Shown here: positions 26,163 to 34,836 of the stretch, piece by piece
How positions within the stretch are numbered: position 1 is the first letter of the stretch
Layout: each line of letters begins with the position of its first letter
Assembly (NCBI GenBank): GCA_937996535.1
Contig: CALKVF010000111.1
Location: 1-63,570, forward strand
DNA: 63,570 nucleotides
Reading direction: 5' to 3'
DNA from: an uncultured Novosphingobium sp.
Lineage (GTDB): Bacteria; Pseudomonadota; Alphaproteobacteria; Sphingomonadales; Sphingomonadaceae
Made by a program: the position numbers and the translations under genes
The notes under the pieces: model-generated
What the model was told of the DNA's origin: nothing
Database searches by the model: none
The model's input: the letters and a program-made list of their open reading frames with translations, nothing else

Positions 26163-27035
26163 TTATCCCAGGTCGTAGAATTCGACGACCTTGGCCCAGG
26201 CTTCTTCGGCGGTTTCCACCCAGTGGAACAGCTCCAGATCGGCGGCATTGACCACGCCTTCCTCGGCCAGGGCATCGAAATTGATCACCCGGTTCCAGAA
26301 CTCGCGCCCGAACAGCAGGATCGGGATCGGCTTCATCTTGCCGGTCTGGATCAGCGTCAGCAGCTCCATGAATTCATCGAGCGTGCCATAGCCGCCGGGG
26401 AACACCGCCACTGCCTTGGCGCGCAGCAGGAAGTGCATCTTGCGCAGCGCGAAGTAGTGGAACTGGAACGCCAGGCGCGGGGTGACATAGGGATTGGGCG
26501 CCTGCTCGTGCGGCAGGACGATGTTGAGCCCGATCGTCTCCGCGCCGGATTCCGCCGCACCGCGATTCGCCGCTTCCATGATCGAAGGCCCGCCGCCTGA
26601 GCAGACCACGAACTGGCGCATCCCCTTTTCCACGATCGCGCAGTTGCTGGCGATCCGGGCGAGGCGGCGGGCTTCTTCGTAATACTTGGACTTGGCGGCG
26701 AGGCTTTCGGCCACGGCCTTGCGCTCGGGCGGAGCCTTGGCGACGAGATCGGCGGCCTGTTCGGGCGAGGGAATCCGCGCCGAGCCATAGCACACCAGGG
26801 TCGAGCCGATGTTGGCCTCGTCCAGCAGCATCTCGCACTTCAGCAGTTCGAGCTGGAAGCGCACCGGACGCAGTTCCTCGCGCAGGAGGAAATCGGTATC
26901 GCGGAAGGCCAGGCTATAGGCCGGGCTGCGGGTCTGCGGGGTTTCGTGGGCATGGGCCTCAACGAAGCCCGCTTCCTGCTCTGCCTTGTAGAAACGACGG
27001 CGGTGCAGGCGCTTTTCCTGTTCTTCTTCAGTCAT
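26163..27035 (-). CDS. LOG family (TIGR00730-type) protein
   Basis: A 290-residue Rossmann-like protein of the LOG/lysine-decarboxylase-like family. The motifs CSGGGPSIMEAANRGA and PGGYGTLDEFMELLTLIQTG match the nucleotide-binding and catalytic sites of cytokinin-riboside phosphoribohydrolases. ATG 27035 has AAGGA eight bases upstream, so it is preferred over ATG 27056. The long N-terminal extension marks the larger subgroup, whose substrate is not settled. It is convergent with thiD. Confidence 0.87.
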   Translation of the reverse strand: MTEEEQEKRLHRRRFYKAEQEAGFVEAHAHETPQTRSPAYSLAFRDTDFLLREELRPVRFQLELLKCEMLLDEANIGSTLVCYGSARIPSPEQAADLVAKAPPERKAVAESLAAKSKYYEEARRLARIASNCAIVEKGMRQFVVCSGGGPSIMEAANRGAAESGAETIGLNIVLPHEQAPNPYVTPRLAFQFHYFALRKMHFLLRAKAVAVFPGGYGTLDEFMELLTLIQTGKMKPIPILLFGREFWNRVINFDALAEEGVVNAADLELFHWVETAEEAWAKVVEFYDLG

Positions 27036-27133
27036 TGCCGCTTCCTTGCCTGTCACGCCCCGCGTGTCAAAGGAAGAGCGATGACGCGGGCCTCATCGGG
27101 CACCGGCCAGCAGCATGACAGCAGGGAAAAAGA

Positions 27134-27207
27134 TGGATGCCCCGCGAGGATTCGAACCTCGATAGACGGAATCAGAATCCGTAGTCTTACCTTTAGACGA
27201 CGGGGCA
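27134..27207 (-). tRNA. tRNA-Gln (anticodon CTG)
   Basis: Read on the minus strand, a 74-nt cloverleaf with a TGCCCCG/CGGGGCA acceptor stem, a TTCGAAT T-loop, an anticodon arm ACGGA-TTCTGAT-TCCGT and an encoded CCA (TGG at 27134-27136 on the plus strand). The anticodon CTG reads CAG. Confidence 0.93.
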
Positions 27208-27273
27208 ATGAGGGCGCGCGTCTAACCCCGCACCTGCCGGGGGTCAAGGGGTTTCGCGCAGACAGCGCGCCGC

Positions 27274-27304
27274 CCGGACGGGTGGGAGAGAGACACCCGT
27301 CCGG
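27274..27304 (-). terminator. Hairpin downstream of the P450 gene
   Basis: CCGGACGGGTG (27274-27284) and CACCCGTCCGG (27294-27304) are perfect 11-bp inverted arms around a 9-base loop, 16 bases beyond the P450 stop. No strong T-run follows on the minus strand. Confidence 0.55.
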
Positions 27305-27319
27305 AGCGCCGCCCCGGCT

Positions 27320-28513
27320 TCACGCCCGGGCGAGCCGCAGCACTTGCGGGCTGCGGAAATTGGAGGACGGCACCCACGGCAGGGTTTCATCGACGCGGGT
27401 GAAATCGGGCACCGCTTTGAGGAATTCGCTGAACACCACTTCGGTCGCCACGCGGGCGAGCATGGCGCCGAGGCACGAATGGACGCCGCCACCAAAGCCC
27501 AGGTGGCGCCGCGGCCGCCGGGTGATATCATAGGTGTCGGGATCGGCGAACATCCGCTCGTCGCGGTTGGCGCTGCCATAGCACAGCATCACGAAATCGC
27601 CGGCCTTCATGGTCTGCCCGTGGAGTTCGAAATCCTCCTTGAGACAGCGTTTGAACCGCTGGGCCGAGGTGTTGAAGCGCAGCGATTCCTCCATCGCATC
27701 AGGGATCAACGCGTGATCGGCCGACACCGCGCGGCGGGCATCGCCGAAGTTCGCCAGATTGTAGGCGAACATGCCGAGGAAGCCCGACAGCGACTCGATC
27801 CCCGCCATGATCAGCGTGGTGACGGTCAGCTGCACTTCCTTGTCGAGCAGCTTTTCACCATCGATCTCGGCGGTGATGAAGTTCGACAAGAGATCCTCGC
27901 CCGGATTCTGCTTGCGCTCCTGCACCAGCCGTTCGGCATAGTCGGCCATCCAGTGGAACGCGGCGAGGTGCTCGGCGCTTTTCTGGCGGGTCTTGGCGTC
28001 GGTCTGGACCATCAGCACCGCATTGTCGCGCACCTGTTCGGCTCCCTCGCGCGGGAGGTTGAAGAGGTGGAACAACAGGTCGACCGTCACCTTCGAGCCA
28101 TAGTCGTTCACGAAGTCGAACACCGGCTGGTCGCGAATTTCGGCAAGGTGCGCCTGGCACGCAGCGCGCGCCGGTTCGAGAATATGGTCGAGCGCGCGCT
28201 TGGTCATGGCCGACTGGATCAGCGCGCGCAGCCGGTCATGGCGCGGCGGATCTGAACTGCCCAGCGTCGATCCGGCGCGGCCGGGAAATTCATCGATCAG
28301 GTTGCCCTGGGCCGAGCTGAACACGCGCCAGTTGCTCAGCGCGGCAAGAATGTCGTCATAGCGCGAGAGCACCCACATTCCGGCCTCTTCGGACCAGAAG
28401 CAGGGGTGCTCGTCGCGCAGCACCTTGTAGGCGGGAAACGGATCGGCATCGAAGGCCGGGTCATAGGGGTCAAAGCGGAACATGCCGCAGTTCTGCCCCA
28501 GCCGGGCCGCCAT
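27320..28513 (-). CDS. Cytochrome P450
   Basis: A 397-residue soluble bacterial P450 if ATG 28513 is used; ATG 28483 (MFRFDPYDPAFDADPF) is also possible. The heme loop FGGGVHSCLGAMLAR carries the Cys ligand. The K-helix ExxR is EESLR, and SANRDERMFADPDTYDITRR is the usual region before the heme loop. The I-helix reads MAGIESLSG, so Ser stands where the oxygen-activating Thr usually is. Residues DPPRHDRLRALI form the C-helix. It oxidises an unknown small molecule and needs ferredoxin and reductase, neither of which is nearby. The divergent AraC gene probably controls it. Confidence 0.93.
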   Translation of the reverse strand: MAARLGQNCGMFRFDPYDPAFDADPFPAYKVLRDEHPCFWSEEAGMWVLSRYDDILAALSNWRVFSSAQGNLIDEFPGRAGSTLGSSDPPRHDRLRALIQSAMTKRALDHILEPARAACQAHLAEIRDQPVFDFVNDYGSKVTVDLLFHLFNLPREGAEQVRDNAVLMVQTDAKTRQKSAEHLAAFHWMADYAERLVQERKQNPGEDLLSNFITAEIDGEKLLDKEVQLTVTTLIMAGIESLSGFLGMFAYNLANFGDARRAVSADHALIPDAMEESLRFNTSAQRFKRCLKEDFELHGQTMKAGDFVMLCYGSANRDERMFADPDTYDITRRPRRHLGFGGGVHSCLGAMLARVATEVVFSEFLKAVPDFTRVDETLPWVPSSNFRSPQVLRLARA

Positions 28514-28524
28514 GCCGATCCACG

Positions 28525-28567
28525 ATTGGCGCAATGATTTGCACTTTTCGATCAAATTGGCACAATG
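28525..28567. promoter_or_regulatory. Pair of 12-bp direct repeats between the P450 and AraC genes
   Basis: ATTGGCGCAATG at 28525-28536 and ATTGGCACAATG at 28556-28567 differ at one base and are 31 bases apart, about three helical turns. Each contains ATTG/CAAT half-sites. They fill the divergent P450-araC gap and are good candidates for the AraC-type operator. The second copy lies within 20 bases of the regulator's start codon, which suggests autorepression. Confidence 0.55.
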
Positions 28568-28572
28568 CGGCA

Positions 28573-29472
28573 ATGGCCCGCTCGCCCACCTCCACCGTCA
28601 CGAACTTCGCGCTTTACGGAGAAGCTGGGCATGATGTTGCCCCCGAATTCATCCATGTGGAGCGGATCTCGGCCCGCTCCAGCCTGTATGAATGGACCAT
28701 ATCGCCGCACGTCCACCCGGGCATTTTCCAGATCCTGCTGCTGAGCGAAGGCCCGAGCCTGCTGGTCTGCGAGAATGCAGAGATCGCCCTGCCCCCGCCG
28801 TGCCTCGTCACGATCCCGTGCGGCGCGGTCCACGCGTTCCGCTTTGCCAGCGAGGCCAAGGGCTGGGTGCTGTCGGTGGCCGATGCCCTGCTTGCCGATC
28901 CGCGCATCGCCGCGCCGGGCACGGCCCGGCTGGTGCGCGAAGGTGTGCCGCAATGCCTGCCGCTGCCCGGCGGGGCGCTGGGCGATCTGGGCGAGACATT
29001 GATGCGCGTTCTGGCGAGCGAGGACGCGGCCGGCGGCCCGCTCGGCCTTGCCAGCGTGGCGTTGCTGCTGGCCGGGGTCGAGAAGATCGCCGGGACCGCC
29101 AGCGCCCCGCCCGCCGCCCCGCCCGACCGGCGGATCGCGCTGGTGCGGCGATTTACCGCGCTGGTCGAAGTGCGCTTTCGCCAGCACGCCAGCGTGGCCG
29201 ACTATGCCCGCCAGCTCGGCGCCACGCCGCAGACCCTGACCCGCGCCTGCCGCTTTGCCGTGGGCAAGGCCCCGGGCGAAATCGCGCATGAGCGCCTGCT
29301 GCGCGAGGCGATGCGCGCGCTGGCTTTTTCGGCGGCCAGCGTCACCCAGGTGGCGCACGATCTGGGCTTTGCCGACCCAGCCTACTTCTCGCGGTTCTTC
29401 AAGGCGCGGACCGGGCAGGAACCCAGCCGCTTCCGCCGCGGGCGGGCCTGGACGGCGGCGCACTTGCCGTAA
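28573..29472 (+). CDS. AraC family transcriptional regulator (PobR-like)
   Basis: A 299-residue regulator. Residues 1-110 form a cupin-like sensor domain (HVERISARSSLYEWTISPHV, HPGIFQILLLSEGPSLL). Residues about 190-290 form the double helix-turn-helix, with VADYARQLGATPQTLTRACR and VAHDLGFADPAYFSRFFKAR. The domain pattern matches AraC proteins that sense aromatic acids, such as PobR. It is divergent from the P450, which is its most likely target. No clear ribosome-binding site is seen; ATG 28534 upstream is an alternative start. Confidence 0.9.
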   Translation: MARSPTSTVTNFALYGEAGHDVAPEFIHVERISARSSLYEWTISPHVHPGIFQILLLSEGPSLLVCENAEIALPPPCLVTIPCGAVHAFRFASEAKGWVLSVADALLADPRIAAPGTARLVREGVPQCLPLPGGALGDLGETLMRVLASEDAAGGPLGLASVALLLAGVEKIAGTASAPPAAPPDRRIALVRRFTALVEVRFRQHASVADYARQLGATPQTLTRACRFAVGKAPGEIAHERLLREAMRALAFSAASVTQVAHDLGFADPAYFSRFFKARTGQEPSRFRRGRAWTAAHLP

Positions 29473-29546
29473 GGGCCCGGCGCGTCTACCATTGCCGTCA
29501 GGTACCCGCCGCGCTCGGCGGGAAAACGATAAAGAGTACGACTATC

Positions 29547-30779
29547 ATGGCGGAAGATCTTCCGCCGGCGATGTGCGAGGAGGCTGGTTACGGGCGAACA
29601 GGACCGCAAGAGCAGCACGCCGCCGCCTCTGCCAGTCCCGCTCCCGTCAGCACCCCGCGCCGGCCCGGCGGCCGGAACCAGGCCCGTGAACCGCGCAGTG
29701 GCGCGGCGCGGAACGAGTTTCGGCACAACCCATCGGCGCGCGGCGCGCCGTTTCACCGGCAGGCTTTCGCCGCGATCGACCTTGGCACCAACAATTGCCG
29801 GCTGCTGATCGCCCGGCCCAGCGGCGAAAATTTCGTGGTCATCGATGCCTTCAGCCGCGTTGTCCGGCTGGGCGAAGGCCTGGCGCAGAGCGGGCGGCTT
29901 AGCGACGCGGCGATGGACCGCGCGCTGACCGCGCTCAAGGTCTGCGCCGAAAAGCTCAAGCGCCGCAACGTCCATCTGGCCCGCTCGGTCGCGACCGAGG
30001 CCTGCCGCCGCGCCGAAAACGGCCCGGCCTTCATCGAGCGCGTCCATGCCGAAACCGGCATCCGGCTCGACATCATCAGCGCCGGGGAAGAAGCGCGGCT
30101 CGCCGTGCTGGGCTGCCACCTGCTGCTTGAACAGGGCGAAGGCCCGGCGATGATCTTCGACATCGGCGGCGGCTCGACCGAACTGGTGCTGGTCGAAAAC
30201 CGCCACGGCGGCGTGCCGCACATCCATGACTGGCAAAGCGTGCCGTGGGGCGTGGTTTCGCTGACCGAAACCTGCGGCGCCGAACCCGACGATGCCGACG
30301 GGCGCGCGGCGCGCTATGCCCGGATGCGGCAACTGGTGGGCGATAGCCTTGCGCCCTTTGCCGAGCGGGTGGGCGAACGCTTGCCCACGCTCAACCGCGA
30401 TCACCCGCTGCGCCTGCTAGGCACCAGCGGCACGGTGACCACGCTGGCCAGCGTCCACCTTGAACTGCCGCAATACGATCGCCGCGCGGTTGATGGCCTG
30501 ATCGTCCCGGCCCAGGCGATGCGCGACATTTCGACCCGCCTGTCGGGGCTGGCCCCGGCCGAGCGGCGGCTGCAACCCTGCATCGGGCGCGAACGCTCGG
30601 ATCTGGTGGTGGCGGGCTGCGCCATTCTAGAGGCGATCCTTGACCTGTGGCCGGCGGACCGGCTGGGGGTGGCGGATCGCGGCATTCGTGAAGGCATCCT
30701 GCGCGGGCTGATGAGCGCCGGGGATGCCGCAGAGAAAACCCGCGCCGCGCTGCGCGAAACACGCAGGGGACGCGCATGA
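29547..30779 (+). CDS. Ppx/GppA family exopolyphosphatase/pppGpp phosphohydrolase
   Basis: A 410-residue protein. The ASKHA phosphate-binding motifs AAIDLGTNNCRLLIARP (about residue 75) and FDIGGGSTELVLVE (about residue 205) are intact, and GTSGTVTTLASV is near residue 292. The first 70 residues are Pro/Gly/Arg-rich and of low complexity, so translation might begin later. Members hydrolyse polyphosphate or pppGpp; which one cannot be decided here. The stop overlaps the rlmE start by four bases. Confidence 0.9.
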   Translation: MAEDLPPAMCEEAGYGRTGPQEQHAAASASPAPVSTPRRPGGRNQAREPRSGAARNEFRHNPSARGAPFHRQAFAAIDLGTNNCRLLIARPSGENFVVIDAFSRVVRLGEGLAQSGRLSDAAMDRALTALKVCAEKLKRRNVHLARSVATEACRRAENGPAFIERVHAETGIRLDIISAGEEARLAVLGCHLLLEQGEGPAMIFDIGGGSTELVLVENRHGGVPHIHDWQSVPWGVVSLTETCGAEPDDADGRAARYARMRQLVGDSLAPFAERVGERLPTLNRDHPLRLLGTSGTVTTLASVHLELPQYDRRAVDGLIVPAQAMRDISTRLSGLAPAERRLQPCIGRERSDLVVAGCAILEAILDLWPADRLGVADRGIREGILRGLMSAGDAAEKTRAALRETRRGRA

Positions 30780-31435
30780 GCCGGTCTGGCAAGGATCCGA
30801 ACGAGCGGCTGCGCTCGGCCAAAAAGCGCACCACCAGTTCGGCGCGCTGGCTGACCCGCCAGCTCAACGACCCTTACGTGAAGAAGGCCAAGGCCGAAGG
30901 CTGGCGCAGCCGGGCGGCATTCAAGCTGCTGGAACTCGATGACAAGTACGCGCTGCTCAAAGGCGCGACCCGCGTGGTTGATCTTGGCATCGCGCCGGGC
31001 GGGTGGAGCCAGGTGGTGCGCCAGCGCGCGCCCAAGGCCGCAGTTGTCGGGATCGATCTGCTGCCGACCGATCCGCTCGAAGGCGTCACCATCTTCCAGA
31101 TGGACTTCATGGCCGATGAAGCCCCTGCCGCGCTGATGGAAGCGCTAGGCGGCGCGCCTGATCTCGTCATCTCGGACATGGCCGCCAACACCGTGGGCCA
31201 CAAGCAGACCGACCACCTGCGCACGATGGGACTGGTCGAAACCGCGGCCTATTTCGCGATCGAGCAATTGGCGCCGGGCGGGGCCTTCATCGCCAAGGTG
31301 CTGGCGGGCGGGACCGACACCGAACTGCTCGGGCTGCTCAAGAAGCACTTCACCACGGTGAAGCACGCCAAGCCGCCGGCGAGCCGCAAGGATTCGTCCG
31401 AATGGTATGTGATCGCGCAGGGCTTCAAGGGCTAA
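30776..31435 (+). CDS. rlmE: 23S rRNA (uridine-2'-O-)methyltransferase
   Basis: A 219-residue FtsJ/RrmJ family enzyme. The catalytic Lys is in WRSRAAFKLLELD, the SAM-binding loop is VDLGIAPGGWSQV, the Asp is in VISDMAANTVGH, and the late Lys is in FIAKVLAGG, so the K-D-K-E tetrad is visible. It methylates the 2'-O of U2552 in 23S rRNA during late large-subunit assembly. The N-terminus RLRSAKKRTTSSARWLTRQL is basic. The start overlaps the Ppx/GppA gene. Confidence 0.94.
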   Translation: MSRSGKDPNERLRSAKKRTTSSARWLTRQLNDPYVKKAKAEGWRSRAAFKLLELDDKYALLKGATRVVDLGIAPGGWSQVVRQRAPKAAVVGIDLLPTDPLEGVTIFQMDFMADEAPAALMEALGGAPDLVISDMAANTVGHKQTDHLRTMGLVETAAYFAIEQLAPGGAFIAKVLAGGTDTELLGLLKKHFTTVKHAKPPASRKDSSEWYVIAQGFKG

Positions 31436-31454
31436 GCCTTACCGCCCTGCGGCG

Positions 31455-31805
31455 TCAGAGCCGCAGGCCGAAGCGCGGACCGATTGCTACCATCGCCAGG
31501 TAGAGCCCGATCGTGAGCAGGCAGCCGGCGGCGAGCGCGATCCAGAAATTGACCCCGTGGCGCAGCAGCGCCGGGACCAACAGGAACATCGGCAGCGACG
31601 GCAGCACGAACCAGAAGGTCGCCTCGACGTGGGCGGCCATGTTGGCGGCATCGGGGCGCGCCTTCCACAGCCAGATCATCCCCAGCACCGAAACCAGCGG
31701 CAACGAGGCGATCAGCGCCCCGAAGCCGGGAAAGCGCTTCGCCACTTCAGAGGCGAGCGCGATGAGGATGCCGGAGAGTGCCGCCTTGGCTGCAAGATAC
31801 CACAT
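31455..31805 (-). CDS. DUF3147-type small membrane protein
   Basis: A 116-residue protein with four hydrophobic segments, starting MWYLAAKAALSGILIALASE at ATG 31805. The motif AKRFPGFGALIASLPLVSVL and the SLPMFLLVPALLRHGVNFW pattern fit the DUF3147 family, small inner-membrane proteins of unknown role. It is convergent with rlmE and has its own start downstream of the cytochrome c terminator. Confidence 0.78.
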   Translation of the reverse strand: MWYLAAKAALSGILIALASEVAKRFPGFGALIASLPLVSVLGMIWLWKARPDAANMAAHVEATFWFVLPSLPMFLLVPALLRHGVNFWIALAAGCLLTIGLYLAMVAIGPRFGLRL

Positions 31806-31851
31806 GGCCCTGCCCTTACCGCCGCCCAGCGGCAAGGCAAGCACCGATCGC

Positions 31852-31886
31852 GCAAACGAAAAGGGCGGAGCCTTGCGGCCCCGCCC
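31852..31886 (-). terminator. Rho-independent terminator of the cytochrome c gene
   Basis: Read on the minus strand, GGGCGGGGCC, a GCAA tetraloop, GGCTCCGCCC and then TTTTCGTTTG. The stem (plus-strand 31863-31872 with 31877-31886) has ten pairs including one G-T. A GNRA loop and a T-rich tail make this the clearest intrinsic terminator in the window. Confidence 0.8.
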
Positions 31887-31910
31887 CTTCGATTCGTCTG
31901 CCAGACCGGC

Positions 31911-32798
31911 TTACTTGGCGGTCTTGAGGTAGGCGATGATGTCGGCGCGTTCCTGATCGCTCGACACGCCGGCGAAGGTCATCTTGGTGCCCGGGGCATA
32001 GGCCTTGGGGCTCTTTAGCCATTCGTTCAGCGCAGCGTCGTCCCACTTGCCGCCCTTGCCCTTGAGCGCGTCCGAGAAGGCAAAACCGCCGCGGCCCTGG
32101 CCCGCTGCTTCGCCGTAGACGCCGGCAAGGTTCGGACCGATGCCATTGGCGCCGCCCGCGTTGATGGTGTGGCAGGCCTTGCACTGGGCAAAGGCCTTTT
32201 CGCCCTTGGCCGCATCGCCAACCACGGCGACCGCAGCCGCGCCCTTGGCATCAGCCGCGGGAGCAGCCGGAACGGCGGGAAGCGGCAGGTTCGAGCCCTG
32301 CTTGTTGAGATAGACCATGATGGCGGCGCGTTCAGCCGAATCCGAAACGCCGGCAAAGCTCATCTTGGTGCCCGGGGCATAGGCCTTGGGGTTCTTGAGC
32401 CATTCGTTCAGGCTCGCGAAGTCCCACTTGCCACCCTTGCCCTTGAGCGCGTCGGAGAAGGCGAAGCCGCCGCGGCCGGTGGCGACGTTTTCGCCCAGCA
32501 CGCCGTAAAGGTTCGGGCCGATGCCGTTGGCGCCGCCCTGAGTGGCGGTGTGGCACGACTGACACTGCTTGAAGGCTGCTTCGCCCTTGGCCGGATCGGC
32601 CGCAGCAAGCAGGGCTTCGATCGATTCTTCGGTCTTGCCGCCTTCTTCGGAAGCCACGCCTTCGATGGCATAGCCCATCTGTTCGGGGCGGTGGTGCTTG
32701 TCAGCCTTGAAATAGTGCCCGCTCACGCTGGCAAGGCCGAGAGCGACGACGCCCGAAAACAGCGTCCAGCCGGCAATGGTATTGAAGCGATCAGCCAT
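31911..32798 (-). CDS. Membrane-anchored di-heme cytochrome c with tandem duplicated domains
   Basis: A 295-residue protein with an uncleaved N-terminal anchor (about residues 8-26) and two class I cytochrome c domains. Heme motifs are CQSCH (Cys79, Cys82, His83) and CKACH (Cys206, Cys209, His210). The domains are near-copies: both contain GGANGIGPNL, RGGFAFSDALKGKGGKW, NEWLK-PKAYAPGTKM and FAGVS, with the axial Met in GTKM. A Pro/Ala linker (about 171-190) joins them. It is likely a periplasmic electron carrier toward a terminal oxidase. Each copy resembles the mitochondrial-type c552/CycM. Confidence 0.93.
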   Translation of the reverse strand: MADRFNTIAGWTLFSGVVALGLASVSGHYFKADKHHRPEQMGYAIEGVASEEGGKTEESIEALLAAADPAKGEAAFKQCQSCHTATQGGANGIGPNLYGVLGENVATGRGGFAFSDALKGKGGKWDFASLNEWLKNPKAYAPGTKMSFAGVSDSAERAAIMVYLNKQGSNLPLPAVPAAPAADAKGAAAVAVVGDAAKGEKAFAQCKACHTINAGGANGIGPNLAGVYGEAAGQGRGGFAFSDALKGKGGKWDDAALNEWLKSPKAYAPGTKMTFAGVSSDQERADIIAYLKTAK

Positions 32799-32906
32799 GG
32801 AATTTGCCCCGTTGGGAAAAGCACTTTTGAAGGTTTGCGCAGCGCTCTAGTGTCGGCATGGCCCGAGCGCAAGGGGCATTGCGGCTGCCGCAATTGCCGC
32901 CTAGCC

Positions 32907-34808
32907 ATGTTCCCCATGTTTTCTTCGCTCCTGATCGCCAACCGTGGCGAAATTGCCTGCCGCATCATCCGCAGCGCCCGCACCATGGGAATCCGCACCG
33001 TGGCCGTCCATTCCGAGGCCGACGCCGGCGCACTGCACGTGCGGCTGGCCGATACCGCCGTGCCGATCGGCCCCGCTCCTGCGCGCGAAAGCTACCTGGT
33101 GGGCGAACGGATCATCGCCGCGGCCAAGGCCTCGGGCGCCGAGGCCATTCACCCGGGCTATGGTTTCCTGTCGGAAAACGCCGAATTTGCCAAAGCCGTG
33201 ATCGCCGCCGGGCTGATCTGGGTTGGCCCCGATCCCGCGAGCATCCGCGCGATGGGCCTCAAAGATGCGGCCAAGCAGCTGATGCAGGCCGCCGGGGTGC
33301 CGGTCACGCCGGGCTACATGGGCGCGGACCAGAGCGCGGCCCGGCTCCAAGCCGAAGCCGATGCGATCGGCTATCCGGTGCTGATCAAGGCCGTGGCAGG
33401 CGGCGGCGGCAAGGGGATGCGCCGGGTCGATTCGGGCGCCGACTTTGCCGAGGCGCTGGCCTCGTGCCGGCGCGAGGCGGCGGCCTCGTTTGGCAACGAT
33501 CAGGTGCTGATCGAAAAATACATCCTCTCGCCCCGGCACATCGAAGTGCAGGTGTTTGGCGATAGCCACGGCAATGTCGTCCACCTGTTCGAACGCGATT
33601 GCAGCTTGCAGCGCCGCCACCAGAAAGTGGTCGAGGAAGCGCCCGCCCCCGGCATGGACCCGGCCACCCGAACCGCGATCTGCGCTGCCGCGGTGCGCGC
33701 GGCGCAGGCGGTGAGCTACAAGGGCGCGGGGACGATCGAATTCATTGCCGATGCCAGCGAAGGCCTGCGCGCCGACCGGATCTGGTTCATGGAAATGAAC
33801 ACCCGCCTGCAAGTCGAACATCCCGTGACCGAGGAAATCACCGGGCAGGATCTGGTCGAATGGCAGCTGCGCGTCGCGGCGGGCGAGCCGCTGCCCTTGG
33901 CGCAGGACGAGCTGGCGATCAGCGGCCACGCGATCGAAGTCAGGCTCTATGCCGAAGATCCCGCCAAGGGCTTTCTCCCGGCCACCGGCGCGCTTGATCA
34001 GCTGTGGCTTTCGCCGCAGGTGCGGTGCGACAGCGGGGTTGAACAGGGCGATGCGATCACCCCGTTCTACGATCCGATGATCGCCAAGCTGATCGCCCGC
34101 GCGCCCACCCGCGAAGAAGCCCGGCGCGCACTGCTCGCCGCGCTCGATGACAGCTTTGTCGCCCCGCTACGCACCAACAAGGGCTTCCTCTATGAGTGCC
34201 TGGCCGATGCCGATTTCGCCGCGGGCGAGGTCGATACCGGCCTGATCGAGCGGCGCGGCGAAGCACTGATCCCGGCGGCCGAACCAAGCCAGGCCGCCGC
34301 CGATGCCGCTGCGCAGCGCCTCGCCCGCGACTGGCTAGGCTGGCACGCCAAGGGGCAGGAGCGCGCGCTGCGCCGCGACCTGTTCGGCTTTCGCCTCAAC
34401 CGCGCGGGCGAGACGCGGATCGCGCTGTGGTCCGATGGCCACCTGCTCCACGGGGACAGCGCCGCCGCCAGCCCGCTGCGCGGCGAAATGGTGCCCAGCG
34501 GCGAAGTGATGGTGACCGAGCGCGGGCAGAGCCGGGTGTTCTCGTTCCACGCCCCGCGCCCCAAGGCGGGCGCAGCCGCGGGCGACGGCGCGATTCTGGC
34601 CCCGATGCCGGGCAAGGTGATCGCGGTCGACGTTGCCGCCGGGGATATCGTGACCAAGGGCCAGCGCCTGCTGGTGCTGGAGGCGATGAAGATGGAACAC
34701 GCGCTGACCGCGCCGTTCGATGGCACCGTGGCCGAACTGGCCGCCGCCCCCGGCGCGCAGGTTCAGGTCGAGGCGCTGCTCGCACGGATCGAGGCGCAGA
34801 CAGAATAG
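32907..34808 (+). CDS. Biotin-dependent acyl-CoA carboxylase alpha subunit (biotin carboxylase + BCCP)
   Basis: A 633-residue protein. The biotin carboxylase part begins SSLLIANRGEIACRIIRSAR and includes the glycine-rich ATP loop AVAGGGGKGMRRV and MNTRLQVEHPVTEEITG. A linker leads to a C-terminal biotinyl domain with the biotin Lys in VLEAMKMEHALTAP (about residue 600). It carboxylates its own biotin for transfer by the next gene. ATG 32907 and ATG 32916 are both possible starts. The family includes methylcrotonyl-, propionyl- and geranyl-CoA carboxylases; the substrate is set by the beta subunit. Confidence 0.92.
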   Translation: MFPMFSSLLIANRGEIACRIIRSARTMGIRTVAVHSEADAGALHVRLADTAVPIGPAPARESYLVGERIIAAAKASGAEAIHPGYGFLSENAEFAKAVIAAGLIWVGPDPASIRAMGLKDAAKQLMQAAGVPVTPGYMGADQSAARLQAEADAIGYPVLIKAVAGGGGKGMRRVDSGADFAEALASCRREAAASFGNDQVLIEKYILSPRHIEVQVFGDSHGNVVHLFERDCSLQRRHQKVVEEAPAPGMDPATRTAICAAAVRAAQAVSYKGAGTIEFIADASEGLRADRIWFMEMNTRLQVEHPVTEEITGQDLVEWQLRVAAGEPLPLAQDELAISGHAIEVRLYAEDPAKGFLPATGALDQLWLSPQVRCDSGVEQGDAITPFYDPMIAKLIARAPTREEARRALLAALDDSFVAPLRTNKGFLYECLADADFAAGEVDTGLIERRGEALIPAAEPSQAAADAAAQRLARDWLGWHAKGQERALRRDLFGFRLNRAGETRIALWSDGHLLHGDSAAASPLRGEMVPSGEVMVTERGQSRVFSFHAPRPKAGAAAGDGAILAPMPGKVIAVDVAAGDIVTKGQRLLVLEAMKMEHALTAPFDGTVAELAAAPGAQVQVEALLARIEAQTE

Positions 34809-34836
34809 CAAACGCCAAACAAGAACAGGGTCAGGG

